Source: Bacteroidota bacterium (lineage in GTDB: Bacteria; Bacteroidota; Bacteroidia; JACPRZ01). Taken from it: 64,000 nucleotides of DNA. A program made the position numbers and the translations under genes. The notes under the pieces are model-generated. The model ran no database searches. It was not told where the DNA came from and saw nothing but the letters and a program-made list of their open reading frames with translations. Positions 1 through 8,644 of the stretch are shown piece by piece. Each line of letters starts with the position of its first letter. Within the stretch, counting starts at the first letter, position 1. The DNA lies in assembly GCA_016193485.1 (NCBI GenBank), contig JACPRZ010000063.1, positions 192,156 to 256,155 of the forward strand, written 5' to 3'.

Positions 1-984
1 AGGTTGCGGATTCTTCCCACCGTTTCCGATTTTATGAGCATTGACGATACCGGCATGATGAAGGAAGGTCCTACGACCATTGACAGCGTTCTTGACCGGT
101 TAGTCATATCCCAAAAAGAGAGAATAGAACATCATGTACGGCTTTACAGGGAACAACCCCTCCTGCAGATAAAAAATCTTAAAACATATTTTCCGATACG
201 GCATGGAATTTTCGGAAAAGTAAAGGATTATGTACGTGCCGTGGATGACGTTACCTGCAATGTTTATCCCGGTGAAACACTCGGACTGGTCGGTGAATCG
301 GGCTGCGGCAAGACCACGCTCGGCCGCACCATACTCCGCCTTATTGAACCGATGGATGGCGAATTGGTTTTCAGCGGCAGACCTGTTACCTGGCTCCCGG
401 GAAAGGAGTTGCGCGAATACCGCAAGCAGATGCAGATTATTTTTCAGGACCCATATTCATCACTTAACCCGCGCATGCGCATCGGCTACGCCATCATGGA
501 ACCGATGCAGGTGCATGGAATCGGCAACAATGATAGAGAAAGAAAGCAACGGGTGATTGAATTGCTGGAACGGGTGAATATGAATGAATCGCATTTTTAC
601 CGGTTTCCGCATGAGTTTTCCGGTGGCCAGAGACAAAGGATCTGCATTGCCCGCGCCCTTGCCGTAAGCCCTAAATTTATTATCTGCGATGAAGCGGTAT
701 CCTCACTTGATGTTTCCATCCAGGCGCAGGTTCTCAATCTTCTCAACGAACTAAAACAGGAGTTCAATCTTACTTATATTTTTATATCCCACGATCTTTC
801 GGTGGTTAAATTCATGTCGGACCGTATTGTGGTAATGCAAAACGGCAGGATTGTTGAGATGGGAGATGCCGATGAAATTTACAATAACCCCAAATCGGAT
901 TATACCGGCCAACTGATTGCCGCAGTGCCCAAAGGAACAAGATTGAAACAACAGGAGATAAATATTAAAGAAATAAAGAAGTAA
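1..984 (+). CDS. Oligo/dipeptide ABC transporter ATP-binding protein, 5'-truncated by the window edge
   Basis: This ATPase would energise uptake of peptides (Opp/Dpp family) at the inner membrane. Walker A GESGCGKT lies at about residues 97-104 (counting from the TTG at position 4), the ABC signature FSGGQRQR at 205-212, Walker B FIICDE at 225-230, the H-loop histidine in ISHD near 263, and the oligopeptide-type tail YTGQLIAAVPKG near the end. The frame is open to base 1, and the first about 50 residues (LRILPTVSDFM onward) resemble the end of a DppD-type domain followed by a linker. The gene is therefore probably the second half of a fused DppD-DppF protein, as often seen in Bacteroidota; this last point is inference. 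No permease genes are visible because the window starts here. Confidence 0.85.
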   Translation, partial: RLRILPTVSDFMSIDDTGMMKEGPTTIDSVLDRLVISQKERIEHHVRLYREQPLLQIKNLKTYFPIRHGIFGKVKDYVRAVDDVTCNVYPGETLGLVGESGCGKTTLGRTILRLIEPMDGELVFSGRPVTWLPGKELREYRKQMQIIFQDPYSSLNPRMRIGYAIMEPMQVHGIGNNDRERKQRVIELLERVNMNESHFYRFPHEFSGGQRQRICIARALAVSPKFIICDEAVSSLDVSIQAQVLNLLNELKQEFNLTYIFISHDLSVVKFMSDRIVVMQNGRIVEMGDADEIYNNPKSDYTGQLIAAVPKGTRLKQQEINIKEIKK

Positions 985-1130
985 AGATGCCAGAAAATAA
1001 AGATTAAAAGAATACAAGAGTACAAGAAGTCAAGAATACAAGAAACGACAGTATATAAATTATTTTTACATCTTGTCATCTTTATATCTTTACATCTTGG
1101 TATCTTGACATCTTATTTTCCTGTATTCTC
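985..1130. repeat. Low-complexity word repeat with inverted partner
   Basis: The gap between the ABC ATPase and cysS begins with repeated tacaaga/gtcaaga words and ends with repeated catctt/tatcttg words, so the two halves are loosely complementary and could form a long imperfect hairpin. It is one of several such intergenic structures in the window. There is no clear T-run terminator and no gene. Confidence 0.6.
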
Positions 1131-1138
1131 CAATTACC

Positions 1139-2608
1139 ATGTCCCAGGATATTCTATTATACAATTCCCTTACCCGCAAAAAAGAACTGTTTCAGCCGCT
1201 GCATCCTCCTTTTATCGGGATATATGTGTGCGGGCCTACCGTTTACGGGCCTCCCCATCTGGGGCACGCACGTCCCTATGTGGTTTTTGACGTTGTTATC
1301 CGCTATTTTGAGCATTGCGGATTTAAAGTGAGATACGTGAGAAATATTACGGATGTAGGCCATCTTGAAGGTGACTGCGATGAAGGCGAGGATAAAATTC
1401 TGAAAAGAGCCCGCATGGAACAGGTTGAACCGATGGAGGTGGTGCAGCGATATACCCGTGAGTTTCACGCTGCAATGGATTCCCTGAATGTGAGGAGTCC
1501 ATCCATTGAACCGCTTGCCTCGGGGCATATCATCGAACAGATTGAAATGATTAAAAAAATAATGTCGGCCGGTCTTGCCTATGAAACCAATGGATCAGTA
1601 TACTTTGATGTCCCCGGGTACGCGAAAAACCATTCTTACGGAAAACTTTCGGGCCGCGTGCTTGATGAATTACTGACCTATACCCGCGAACTTGAAGGAA
1701 AAGAAGAAAAACGCAACGCTGTTGACTTCGCCCTCTGGAAAAAAGCGGACCAGCGGCACCTTATGCGCTGGCCCTCCCCGTGGGGAGATGGCTTTCCCGG
1801 ATGGCATCTAGAATGTTCCGTCATGAGTTCAAAATACCTTGGGGAACCATTTGATATCCATGGGGGGGGGATTGACCTGCAGTTCCCGCACCATGAATGT
1901 GAAATCGCCCAGTCGGTTGCCGCAAGCGGCAAAGAACCGGTTCGATGCTGGATGCACAACAATCTCATTACCATCAACGGCCGGAAGATGGCAAAGTCGC
2001 TTAATAATTTCATCACGATTGAGCAACTTTTCACCGGCACGCACCCTCTTCTCAAACGTTCGTACTCCCCCATGACCATACGCTTCTTTATCCTCCAGGC
2101 GCATTACCGCAGCACGCTTGATTTTTCAAACGAAGCGCTTGAGGCGGCCGAAAAAGGATTGCAGAAAATAATGGCTTCCGTAAAGAATCTGCTTCTCCTG
2201 AAAGCGGGTGCAGCCACTTCATCTGATGTCAAATCCCTGCGGAAAAAATGTTACGATGCCCTGAATGATGATTTCAACTCTGCCGTTGTCATCGCACATC
2301 TTTTTGAAGCGGCAAGGATAAGCAATGCGGCTTATGCCGGGCATGAAACCGTTTCGGCAGAGGACCTGGAAGAACTGAAAAGCGTCATGAATCTCTTCAC
2401 CTTTGATATTCTGGGATTGAAGGATGAAAATTTCGCGCAGGGGGGGAAGAGCGTTGAACAATTGATGGAAATTATCATAACGATAAGAAACAGAGCCAGA
2501 AAAAACAAGGACTTTGCTACTTCTGATGCGGTACGCGATGAACTGAAAAAAATAAATATCCAACTAAAGGACGAAAAGGACGGGACTACGCGGTGGGAGA
2601 TGGGTTAG
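1139..2608 (+). CDS. cysS: Cysteinyl-tRNA synthetase
   Basis: The product charges tRNA-Cys with cysteine in the cytoplasm (class I aminoacyl-tRNA synthetase). Zinc-ligand Cys31 is in YVCGPTVYG, the HIGH-type motif is HLGH at 40-43, the conserved HGGGIDL block is near residue 240, and the KMSKS loop reads KMAKS near 283-287. The length of 489 aa fits the family. The ATG at 1139 gives the expected short N-terminus before the Rossmann fold. The HGGG motif is encoded by nine consecutive G bases (1862-1870), one of many long G runs in this window, and the frame is intact. It stands alone between two repeat-rich gaps. Confidence 0.97.
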   Translation: MSQDILLYNSLTRKKELFQPLHPPFIGIYVCGPTVYGPPHLGHARPYVVFDVVIRYFEHCGFKVRYVRNITDVGHLEGDCDEGEDKILKRARMEQVEPMEVVQRYTREFHAAMDSLNVRSPSIEPLASGHIIEQIEMIKKIMSAGLAYETNGSVYFDVPGYAKNHSYGKLSGRVLDELLTYTRELEGKEEKRNAVDFALWKKADQRHLMRWPSPWGDGFPGWHLECSVMSSKYLGEPFDIHGGGIDLQFPHHECEIAQSVAASGKEPVRCWMHNNLITINGRKMAKSLNNFITIEQLFTGTHPLLKRSYSPMTIRFFILQAHYRSTLDFSNEALEAAEKGLQKIMASVKNLLLLKAGAATSSDVKSLRKKCYDALNDDFNSAVVIAHLFEAARISNAAYAGHETVSAEDLEELKSVMNLFTFDILGLKDENFAQGGKSVEQLMEIIITIRNRARKNKDFATSDAVRDELKKINIQLKDEKDGTTRWEMG

Positions 2609-2625
2609 CACATTCAATTTATGGT

Positions 2626-2677
2626 GCATATACCAATGTTGATTGAGTTTCCCGCCTTTGGCGGGATTGGTATATGC
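2626..2677. repeat. Nested palindrome downstream of cysS
   Basis: Outer arms gcatataccaat (2626-2637) and attggtatatgc (2666-2677) are perfect inverted repeats enclosing an inner palindrome cccgcctttggcggg (2651-2665). No T-run follows, so it is not a standard intrinsic terminator. The inner element belongs to the CCGCC/GGCGG type of short palindromes seen elsewhere in the window. Confidence 0.75.
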
Positions 2678-2703
2678 CGCACAGACATTGTAAATTAAAC
2701 GGT

Positions 2704-3699
2704 ATGCGGTATAAAAATCCTGTCATAATTCTTATTTTTTTTACCTCGCTATTTTTCTCATGCATTCCCGGGGAAGAAAAAAAAGCACCGGATGAAAAAG
2801 CATCGCTGACTGAAGTTTCCACTCCTCTTTTTAATTCCGACACGGCATACCTTTTCATCCGGGAACAACTTGCTTTTGGCTCCCGCGTTCCCAATACGCC
2901 TGCTCACGACAGTTGCGCATCATATTTAACGGACCTGCTTAAAAATTATGGGGCTGATGTAACCGTGCAGAAAACTGCAGTAACCGCTTTTAACGGATCG
3001 CGGCTCAATATTCAAAACATAATCGGTTCTTATTTGCCGTATCACCAGGGCCGTATTTTACTCTGCGCGCACTGGGATACCCGTCCCTTTGCCGATAATG
3101 ATACAGCGGGTACCGATACGCCCATCCCAGGTGCAAGTGACGGGGCAAGCGGTGTGGCTGTTTTACTTGAAATTGCCCGGTTGTTTAAAGCAATACCCCC
3201 CCCGGTAGGTGTTGATATCATTTTTTTTGATGCCGAAGATTTCGGCAGCAATGAAATATCAGTTTATGAAAACCGGTACGAAACCTATTGCCTCGGCTCC
3301 CAGTACTGGGCTCAGAATCCGCACAGGCCCGGGTACCATGCGCGTTACGGGATACTGCTTGATATGGTAGGAGCAAAGGGAGCGCAGTTTGTGCAGGAAA
3401 ACATATCGCTGCGGTATGCCCCTGATATTGTTGAAAAGGTCTGGAATACGGCTGCCGGCTTAGGTTATTCGGATATTTTCGTTTTCCAGCGAGCATCCTT
3501 TTTGGGCGCTGATGACCATCTGTATATAAACCGCTATGCAAAAATTCCCACTATTGATATTATCCATTTCGATCCTGGCACAAAATCGGGATTTCCTTCA
3601 TGGCATCATACCCACCGTGACGACCTTCCGCTGATTGACAAAAACACTCTTAAAGCCGTTGGGCAGACGCTGCTTGAGGTGGTCTATGGGGAAAGGTGA
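2704..3699 (+). CDS. M28-family peptidase / glutaminyl cyclase-like lipoprotein
   Basis: This is a zinc enzyme of the M28 aminopeptidase / glutaminyl-peptide cyclotransferase superfamily, probably acting in the periplasm or at the outer membrane. Visible metal-site motifs are AHWDTR near residue 122, DGASG near 146, the acidic DAEDFG near 176, and a late His in WHHTHRDD near 301. The start at 2704 is preferred over the in-frame ATG at 2674 because it opens a classic lipoprotein signal with lipobox LFFSC; the earlier ATG lies against a palindromic repeat arm. Bacteroidota commonly carry a glutaminyl cyclase of this fold, but sequence alone does not separate cyclase from aminopeptidase activity. 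Confidence 0.82.
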   Translation: MRYKNPVIILIFFTSLFFSCIPGEEKKAPDEKASLTEVSTPLFNSDTAYLFIREQLAFGSRVPNTPAHDSCASYLTDLLKNYGADVTVQKTAVTAFNGSRLNIQNIIGSYLPYHQGRILLCAHWDTRPFADNDTAGTDTPIPGASDGASGVAVLLEIARLFKAIPPPVGVDIIFFDAEDFGSNEISVYENRYETYCLGSQYWAQNPHRPGYHARYGILLDMVGAKGAQFVQENISLRYAPDIVEKVWNTAAGLGYSDIFVFQRASFLGADDHLYINRYAKIPTIDIIHFDPGTKSGFPSWHHTHRDDLPLIDKNTLKAVGQTLLEVVYGER

Positions 3700-3778
3700 A
3701 GCGGAAAAACCGCCAGCGTCTTTTTGTGTATATTCACCTGCCGGACTTTACTTTTACCGGGGGTTTCAAAATTTCTGC

Positions 3779-3786
3779 TAAATTTG
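3779..3786 (+). promoter_or_regulatory. Putative Bacteroidota -7 promoter element
   Basis: TAAATTTG matches the TAnnTTTG consensus exactly and lies 23 bases before the ATG at 3809. The -33 TTTG is not clear at the expected distance. Confidence 0.4.
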
Positions 3787-3808
3787 GCATTATATTATTC
3801 ATAACAAT

Positions 3809-4468
3809 ATGGATTTCGACAATATTCTTTATATAATCGCCATAGCCGCTTACATTCTTTATTCCTTTTTCGGAAAGAAAAAGAAAAAACCGGCAACTGA
3901 TGAGACGGCAAGTAAAGGCAGGGAAAAAAAGCCGCATCCGGAGCATGAGAAATCCCGGGAAATACCGGAAAAAAAATTTCCACCGGCAAACTGGCAATCC
4001 GAACGCGAGACAGGGAGACATGAAGACAAGGAGACGAGGGAAGAGGAAAAAAGAGAAAAATCAGCAGAAGAAATTTTTAAGGAAATTTTCACAGCCCTTG
4101 GGGGTGAACCGCCCGAAGTACCCGGTCAGACCGAAACGCCAAGGCGTAAAATCAAAAAGCCGGCTCAACCCGCTAAACATAAAGTGCAGATACCTACACG
4201 CACCTATGAAACACTGGAAAGCGTCACCTCTCTTGAATCAGCCGGTTCGCTTGAGACATACGAAAAACCCGTGTCATCAGAAATAATTTCTTCCGAAACC
4301 GCTTCATTAATCACCAGAACCGGACAATCAGCAGTTTCCGGGTCATCCAAACCTGCAACTGTTTCCGAGGAGCCATCACATCCGCTGACCGGATGGCAGC
4401 AGGCAGTGATTTTATCGGAGATACTCGGGAAACCGAGAGCAGTAAGCGGATGGAACAGTAATTCGTAG
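3809..4468 (+). CDS. Unknown membrane-anchored low-complexity protein
   Basis: I do not recognise this 219-aa protein. It starts with a single hydrophobic segment (about residues 4-22, ILYIIAIAAYILYSFF) followed by a lysine-rich stop (GKKKKK) and a long polar, probably disordered region rich in Lys, Glu, Thr and Ser. A membrane anchor with a cytoplasmic tail is the simplest reading. Residues of about 67-77 (ERETGRHEDKETRE) are encoded by a gagacaggga-type word repeat also found elsewhere in the genome, so part of the tail is repeat-derived. The next gene begins 18 bases downstream, inside another word repeat. Confidence 0.6.
   Translation: MDFDNILYIIAIAAYILYSFFGKKKKKPATDETASKGREKKPHPEHEKSREIPEKKFPPANWQSERETGRHEDKETREEEKREKSAEEIFKEIFTALGGEPPEVPGQTETPRRKIKKPAQPAKHKVQIPTRTYETLESVTSLESAGSLETYEKPVSSEIISSETASLITRTGQSAVSGSSKPATVSEEPSHPLTGWQQAVILSEILGKPRAVSGWNSNS
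4007..4040 (+). repeat. gagacaggga-type word repeat inside a coding region
   Basis: Quasi-tandem gagaca/gaagaca/gagacga units lie in frame within the unknown protein. The same word type recurs at 57710-57765 and, as a decayed complement, around 24683-24705. Confidence 0.7.
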
Positions 4469-4474
4469 CATTAT

Positions 4475-4516
4475 CCCCATGTCCCCATGTCTCCATGTCC
4501 CCATGTCCCCCTGTCA
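4475..4516 (+). repeat. ccatgtcccc word repeat spanning a start codon
   Basis: Four to five copies of ccccatgt or ctccatgt stand in a row, with the ATG of the sensor kinase at 4487 inside them. On the other strand the words read as acatgggg, related to the gagaca repeat 440 bases upstream. Confidence 0.7.
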
Positions 4517-7500
4517 CTTTTTCCATCCCGGGCACAAAAAATTTTCCTGATTTGCTCCGTCCTGATTATTCAACATCCGGTTGTTCTTCCATACTCCTAC
4601 CACTTTCGTAATTACTCCGTAAAAGACGGACTGCCCTTCATTCATGTTTATACTATTTACCAGGACAGCCGCGGCTATCTCTGGACAGGCGGTTATGGCG
4701 GCTTAAGCCGTTTTGACGGAAAAAATTTTACCAATTTTGCTCCGAAAGACGGACTCGCCAACCACTGGATAACATCAATAGTTGAAGACAGGAAGGGTGT
4801 ACTTTGGATCGGCACTATCCGCGGGCTCAATAAATACATTCCCGGAAATTCCGGGTTCGATGGTGAGAGTTTTGTTAAATATAATATTTCCAACGGCCTT
4901 CCCGGAAACCGCATTAACCATCTTTTCATAGATCACCAGGGATACCTGTGGTGCGCAACCAATAATGGTGTGTGCCGCTTTGACGATAACAGCACGCTAG
5001 TTTACAATATCGCTTCAGGGCTGGTGAGCGATTCATGCGAAGTAATTTTCCAGGATAGGAAAGGTAATATGTGGTTCGGAACAAAAAACGGCATTACGCT
5101 TTTTGACGGGAAAACGTTCCGTAATTTCACGGATGAAAACGGATTGATCGGAAAATTTGTTCACGATTTTCTTGAAGAGCCGTCCGGAAAAATATGGATC
5201 GGTACAACGGAAGGCATCTGCCGGTTTGACGGCACCCGGTTTGAACTGCCCGCCTCTTCATCGGGAAAAAAAATCAAAAATATCACCTCACTTGAAGAAA
5301 ATCCATTCGGCACGGGCTTTTGGGTAGGAACCACCACCGGGCTCTATCTTTATGACGGAACCGATTTTATCTCCTACCCGGTCAGGGGATCTTCCAACAG
5401 CCGGTGGATAGAGTGTTTGTTTACCGATTACGAAAAAAATTTGTGGATAGGCACCTATGCAGGATTGTACAAATACCGCGGCAATGCTTTCCATGTATAT
5501 TCGGAAGAGGACGGAATTCTCAATAATTTTATCTTTCCCGTCATCCGGGATCATGACGGCAACCTCTGGGTGGGAACCACCGATGGACTTTACATGCAGC
5601 AGGGCGATACTTTCCTGCAGTTCACCGGGAAAAACGGCCTACCTGGGAACACCATAAATTCAATCATCCAGGACAATAAAAACCACCTGTGGATAACTAC
5701 CGATAACGGAATCCTGAAATGTCTTCCGGGTTACTTTTTCAAAAAGCCCCCCCCTTTTGAAGTTTTCACGGAAAAAGACGGATTGATAAGCACGGAGAGT
5801 TTTACCCTTTTTCCCGATTCCAGGGGTAATATCTGGATTGGCGGTAAAAACGGATTGTCACTATTTGAACAGCGGAAAGTTGTTGCCCCTGATGGAAATA
5901 AATTTAAATCGTTTTCCTTTAGCAAGGGAATGGAGGAACTTTCAGTGCGTTGTTTTGCCGAAGACAGTAACGGGTTCATTTATGCAGGCGCTTACAATGG
6001 CGGGCTGTTCCGGTGGAATGATACCGGGTTTGTTGATTTTGGCGCTAAAATCGGGTTGCAGACAAATACCGTACTTGCTCTTATCTGCGATGAAAACAAC
6101 AACCTGTGGATAGGATCCCTTGACGGGGTTTTCTTCTATGACGGAAAAAAAATATTTCATATCAATGAAGGTAACGGGCTTAATTCGGACCTGGTTTATT
6201 CCATGATCATGGATGAAGGCGAGACGCGCCTGTGGATAGGAACCAACCAGGGACTCAATAAAATGGATATCCCGGAATTTCTCCATAACGGAAAACTTGA
6301 AATTGAGCATTATGGCGAAGAAGAGGGCTTTTACGGTGTTGAATGTAACCCCGGGGTTTTTCTTGACAAGGACGGTTCAAAATGGTTCGCAACCGTAAAC
6401 GGGCTCATAAAATTTTCACCGGGTGAATATTTTAAAAATCTTCTGGAACCAAAACTTCATCTCACCGCGCTGAAAATACATTACAAAGACACATCCGGTT
6501 TTTCAATTCTTCCCTGGTATCTGAATCATATATCCTTTGCATTTACGGGTATCTGTTTTACCAATCCCAAAAAAGTCCTTTACTCTTTCCGTCTCGAAAA
6601 TTACGACCGCGAATGGTCCCCCCCCTCACAGCAGAATACAGCAACCTATTCAAACCTCCCTCCGGGGAAATATGTTTTTAAAGTTAAATCCTGCAATAAT
6701 GAGAACATCTGGAATTCACGCCCGATGGAATATTCTTTTGTTATTACCTCCCCTTTCTGGAAAACAAACGGGTTCAGGGTTCTTCTTTTTGTATCGGCAC
6801 TGGCAATAATCATGGTCATCTTCTACCTTCGCCTGCAGCGAATCAGGTTCAGGATAGGGCTTCAGCGTAAAATGGATGAACTGAAACTGCATGCCCTGCG
6901 CGCCCAGATGAATCCGCATTTTATTTTCAATGCACTTAATGCGATACAGCATTATATCAACGCCAACGAGCGGAGGCAGGCAAACGATTACCTCTCAAAA
7001 TTTGCCGATCTCATCCGGACGATACTGGAAAATTCGGGTAAAGAGTCAGTCACTCTTGCCGATGACCTTAAAGCGCTTGAACTTTACATTCATCTTGAAG
7101 AATTACGGTTTGAAAACCGGTTTGAATATTCCATTTTCCTGTCTCAGGATATTGATGCGGGATTTTTACATATTCCACCGATGATCATACAACCCTTTGT
7201 TGAAAATGCAATTATGCACGGGCTCCTCAATCTTGAAACGTGCGGGTTTATGCGAAAAGGAAAAGTTTCGGTAACCGTATCGTACAGGGATGATTTTATC
7301 AGGTGCGTTGTTGAAGACAACGGAGTGGGCCGAAAAAAAACATCTGAGATGAAAAGCGCATCGGCCTCGGGCCATCATCATCCAATGGGTTTGAATATAA
7401 CCCGTCAGCGGATGGAAACCCTCGGTAAACTCAACCGCAAATTTGTTACCGGTATAAGGGTAACCGATTTATTTGACGACAAAGGCACATCGGCAGGAAC

Positions 7501-7537
7501 ACAGGTGGAATTGGATATTCCGGTGGTAGAGGAATAA
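4487..7537 (+). CDS. Two-component-propeller sensor histidine kinase (LytS/His_kinase type)
   Basis: This 1016-aa sensor would sit in the inner membrane with a large periplasmic part. About a dozen propeller strands of the type DxxGxLWxGTxxGLxxFDG fill residues 40-640, followed by a Y_Y_Y-like beta domain (about 655-745), one membrane helix (about 757-785), and a LytS-like kinase core with the phospho-acceptor region QMNPHFIFNALNAIQ near 805. An ATPase N-box (PFVENAIMHG) and glycine motif (DNGVGRKK) follow. No response regulator is adjacent. The only in-frame ATG near the N-terminus is made by a word repeat, so the first about 15 residues (MSPCPHVPLSLFPS) are probably not conserved; the hydrophobic stretch after RAQK looks like the real signal sequence. 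Confidence 0.9.
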   Translation: MSPCPHVPLSLFPSRAQKIFLICSVLIIQHPVVLPYSYHFRNYSVKDGLPFIHVYTIYQDSRGYLWTGGYGGLSRFDGKNFTNFAPKDGLANHWITSIVEDRKGVLWIGTIRGLNKYIPGNSGFDGESFVKYNISNGLPGNRINHLFIDHQGYLWCATNNGVCRFDDNSTLVYNIASGLVSDSCEVIFQDRKGNMWFGTKNGITLFDGKTFRNFTDENGLIGKFVHDFLEEPSGKIWIGTTEGICRFDGTRFELPASSSGKKIKNITSLEENPFGTGFWVGTTTGLYLYDGTDFISYPVRGSSNSRWIECLFTDYEKNLWIGTYAGLYKYRGNAFHVYSEEDGILNNFIFPVIRDHDGNLWVGTTDGLYMQQGDTFLQFTGKNGLPGNTINSIIQDNKNHLWITTDNGILKCLPGYFFKKPPPFEVFTEKDGLISTESFTLFPDSRGNIWIGGKNGLSLFEQRKVVAPDGNKFKSFSFSKGMEELSVRCFAEDSNGFIYAGAYNGGLFRWNDTGFVDFGAKIGLQTNTVLALICDENNNLWIGSLDGVFFYDGKKIFHINEGNGLNSDLVYSMIMDEGETRLWIGTNQGLNKMDIPEFLHNGKLEIEHYGEEEGFYGVECNPGVFLDKDGSKWFATVNGLIKFSPGEYFKNLLEPKLHLTALKIHYKDTSGFSILPWYLNHISFAFTGICFTNPKKVLYSFRLENYDREWSPPSQQNTATYSNLPPGKYVFKVKSCNNENIWNSRPMEYSFVITSPFWKTNGFRVLLFVSALAIIMVIFYLRLQRIRFRIGLQRKMDELKLHALRAQMNPHFIFNALNAIQHYINANERRQANDYLSKFADLIRTILENSGKESVTLADDLKALELYIHLEELRFENRFEYSIFLSQDIDAGFLHIPPMIIQPFVENAIMHGLLNLETCGFMRKGKVSVTVSYRDDFIRCVVEDNGVGRKKTSEMKSASASGHHHPMGLNITRQRMETLGKLNRKFVTGIRVTDLFDDKGTSAGTQVELDIPVVEE

Positions 7538-7606
7538 TCCCGGTACGGGTTGTAATTTCACCCATTCCGTTAATTTACCCTGATAAATTTCTTTTACAGC
7601 AATTCG

Positions 7607-7614
7607 TAGTTTTG
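7607..7614 (+). promoter_or_regulatory. Putative -7 promoter element for the SiaBCA-like operon
   Basis: TAGTTTTG matches TAnnTTTG exactly and ends 31 bases before the ATG at 7646. The -33 TTTG is not evident at the expected spacing. It separates the partner-switch genes from the upstream kinase. Confidence 0.45.
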
Positions 7615-7645
7615 CACCTTCCGCCTGTTGGGCGAGGTTTCCAAC

Positions 7646-8218
7646 ATGATAGATCCTCTTAAATATTACCTCTTCCTGGAAGAAAAAAATGCAGTTTTTT
7701 CTTATGTGGGTCAGATGCATCATTCCCTGATTACCGTTCTCGTAAAATCGATGCGCAGGAACCTTGCATACTTAGGTCTGGAATACCGGGTAATAAAAAG
7801 AATCTTCAGCGTGGTGGTGGAGGCGCTTGAAAATATCAGCCGTCATGGTTTGCCTGAAAAAGCCGCTGCATTGACCGGACAGAATGATGTGGAAGGAATA
7901 TTTATGCTCAGGTATGAAAAAGATCATCTTTATGTCACTACGGGAAACTGCATAGACAATTCAGTCATCCCGGCACTGTCTCAGAAATTCCGGAAAATAG
8001 TGGCGGAGCAGAAAATCCGCCTGCGGGAACTTTACAACAAGACCCTCCGGATTGCCGCAGGCAATATCGATCCTGCTGCACCTGAATCAGAAAGCGGTAC
8101 GGGTATCGGCATCATTGATATGGCGCTGAAATCAGATCAGAACATTAATTATTACATTAACCCCGTAAATGACTCAATTTCTTTTTTTGTTCTTGAAGTT
8201 AAAATGAAAATAAATTAA
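7646..8218 (+). CDS. SiaB-family protein kinase (GHKL fold)
   Basis: The product resembles SiaB, the kinase that phosphorylates the small regulator SiaC in SiaABCD partner-switching systems. An ATPase N-box is visible as VVEALENISRHG (about residues 52-63) and a glycine-rich lid as SGTGIGIIDMALKS near 150. The length of 190 aa is typical. I chose the ATG at 7646, preceded by a GAGG-type ribosome site, rather than the upstream in-frame TTG at 7628. It is the first gene of a tight operon: three bases separate it from the SiaC-like gene. The cytoplasmic role is known for Pseudomonas; the target here is unknown. Confidence 0.85.
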   Translation: MIDPLKYYLFLEEKNAVFSYVGQMHHSLITVLVKSMRRNLAYLGLEYRVIKRIFSVVVEALENISRHGLPEKAAALTGQNDVEGIFMLRYEKDHLYVTTGNCIDNSVIPALSQKFRKIVAEQKIRLRELYNKTLRIAAGNIDPAAPESESGTGIGIIDMALKSDQNINYYINPVNDSISFFVLEVKMKIN

Positions 8219-8221
8219 ACC

Positions 8222-8626
8222 ATGACACCATTATTTCTACAGGCGGGAGAAGATTCTCCGAAGGTGATCCTTGACCCGCAAAAAGGGATTTTCGAAATCT
8301 CAGGAGAATCAAGACCTGAGAATGCATCGCACTTTTATTCCCATGTGCTGAAATGGCTTGATCAGTTTAAAACCTTTCTTTACTGGGAAAAGAAGGAACT
8401 GAATAAAACAAGGGAAGTTGTCTTTACCTTTAAACTGGCCTATTTCAATTCAACATCGGCAAAATACCTGCTTGATATACTGTTGCTGCTGGATGGTCTG
8501 AAAGGTGAAAAATATCCGGTAGAAGTGAATTGGCACTATCATCAACCCGATGAAGATATGAAATATGCAGGTGAAGAATTCGCCCGGTCACTTTCTCACT
8601 TAAAAATGGAAATGATAGAACTGTGA
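8222..8626 (+). CDS. SiaC-family regulatory phosphoprotein (DUF1987)
   Basis: This 134-aa protein matches the SiaC/DUF1987 family: it opens with VILDPQKGIFEISGESRPENA and contains the conserved block TFKLAYFNSTSAKYLLDIL around residues 62-80, whose Ser/Thr cluster corresponds to the site phosphorylated by SiaB and dephosphorylated by SiaA in Pseudomonas. In that system the unphosphorylated form binds and activates the diguanylate cyclase SiaD. No GGDEF protein is present in this window, so the output partner is probably different or encoded elsewhere. Confidence 0.88.
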   Translation: MTPLFLQAGEDSPKVILDPQKGIFEISGESRPENASHFYSHVLKWLDQFKTFLYWEKKELNKTREVVFTFKLAYFNSTSAKYLLDILLLLDGLKGEKYPVEVNWHYHQPDEDMKYAGEEFARSLSHLKMEMIEL

Positions 8627-8644
8627 ATGATGTAATTTCGGTGT

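Noticed and set aside
1105-1290. 61-codon plus-strand frame overlapping cysS
   Set aside because: It is an alternative-frame shadow of the cysS 5' region with low-complexity N-terminus.
1862-1870. Long G run in cysS as a sequencing error or frameshift
   Set aside because: The nine G encode the conserved HGGGIDL motif and the frame is intact on both sides, as at nearly all similar tracts.
3700-3740. gcggaaaaaccgc followed by cttttt as a terminator of the M28 gene
   Set aside because: The stem is only four base pairs and is separated from the T-run by several bases; not strong enough to list as a feature.
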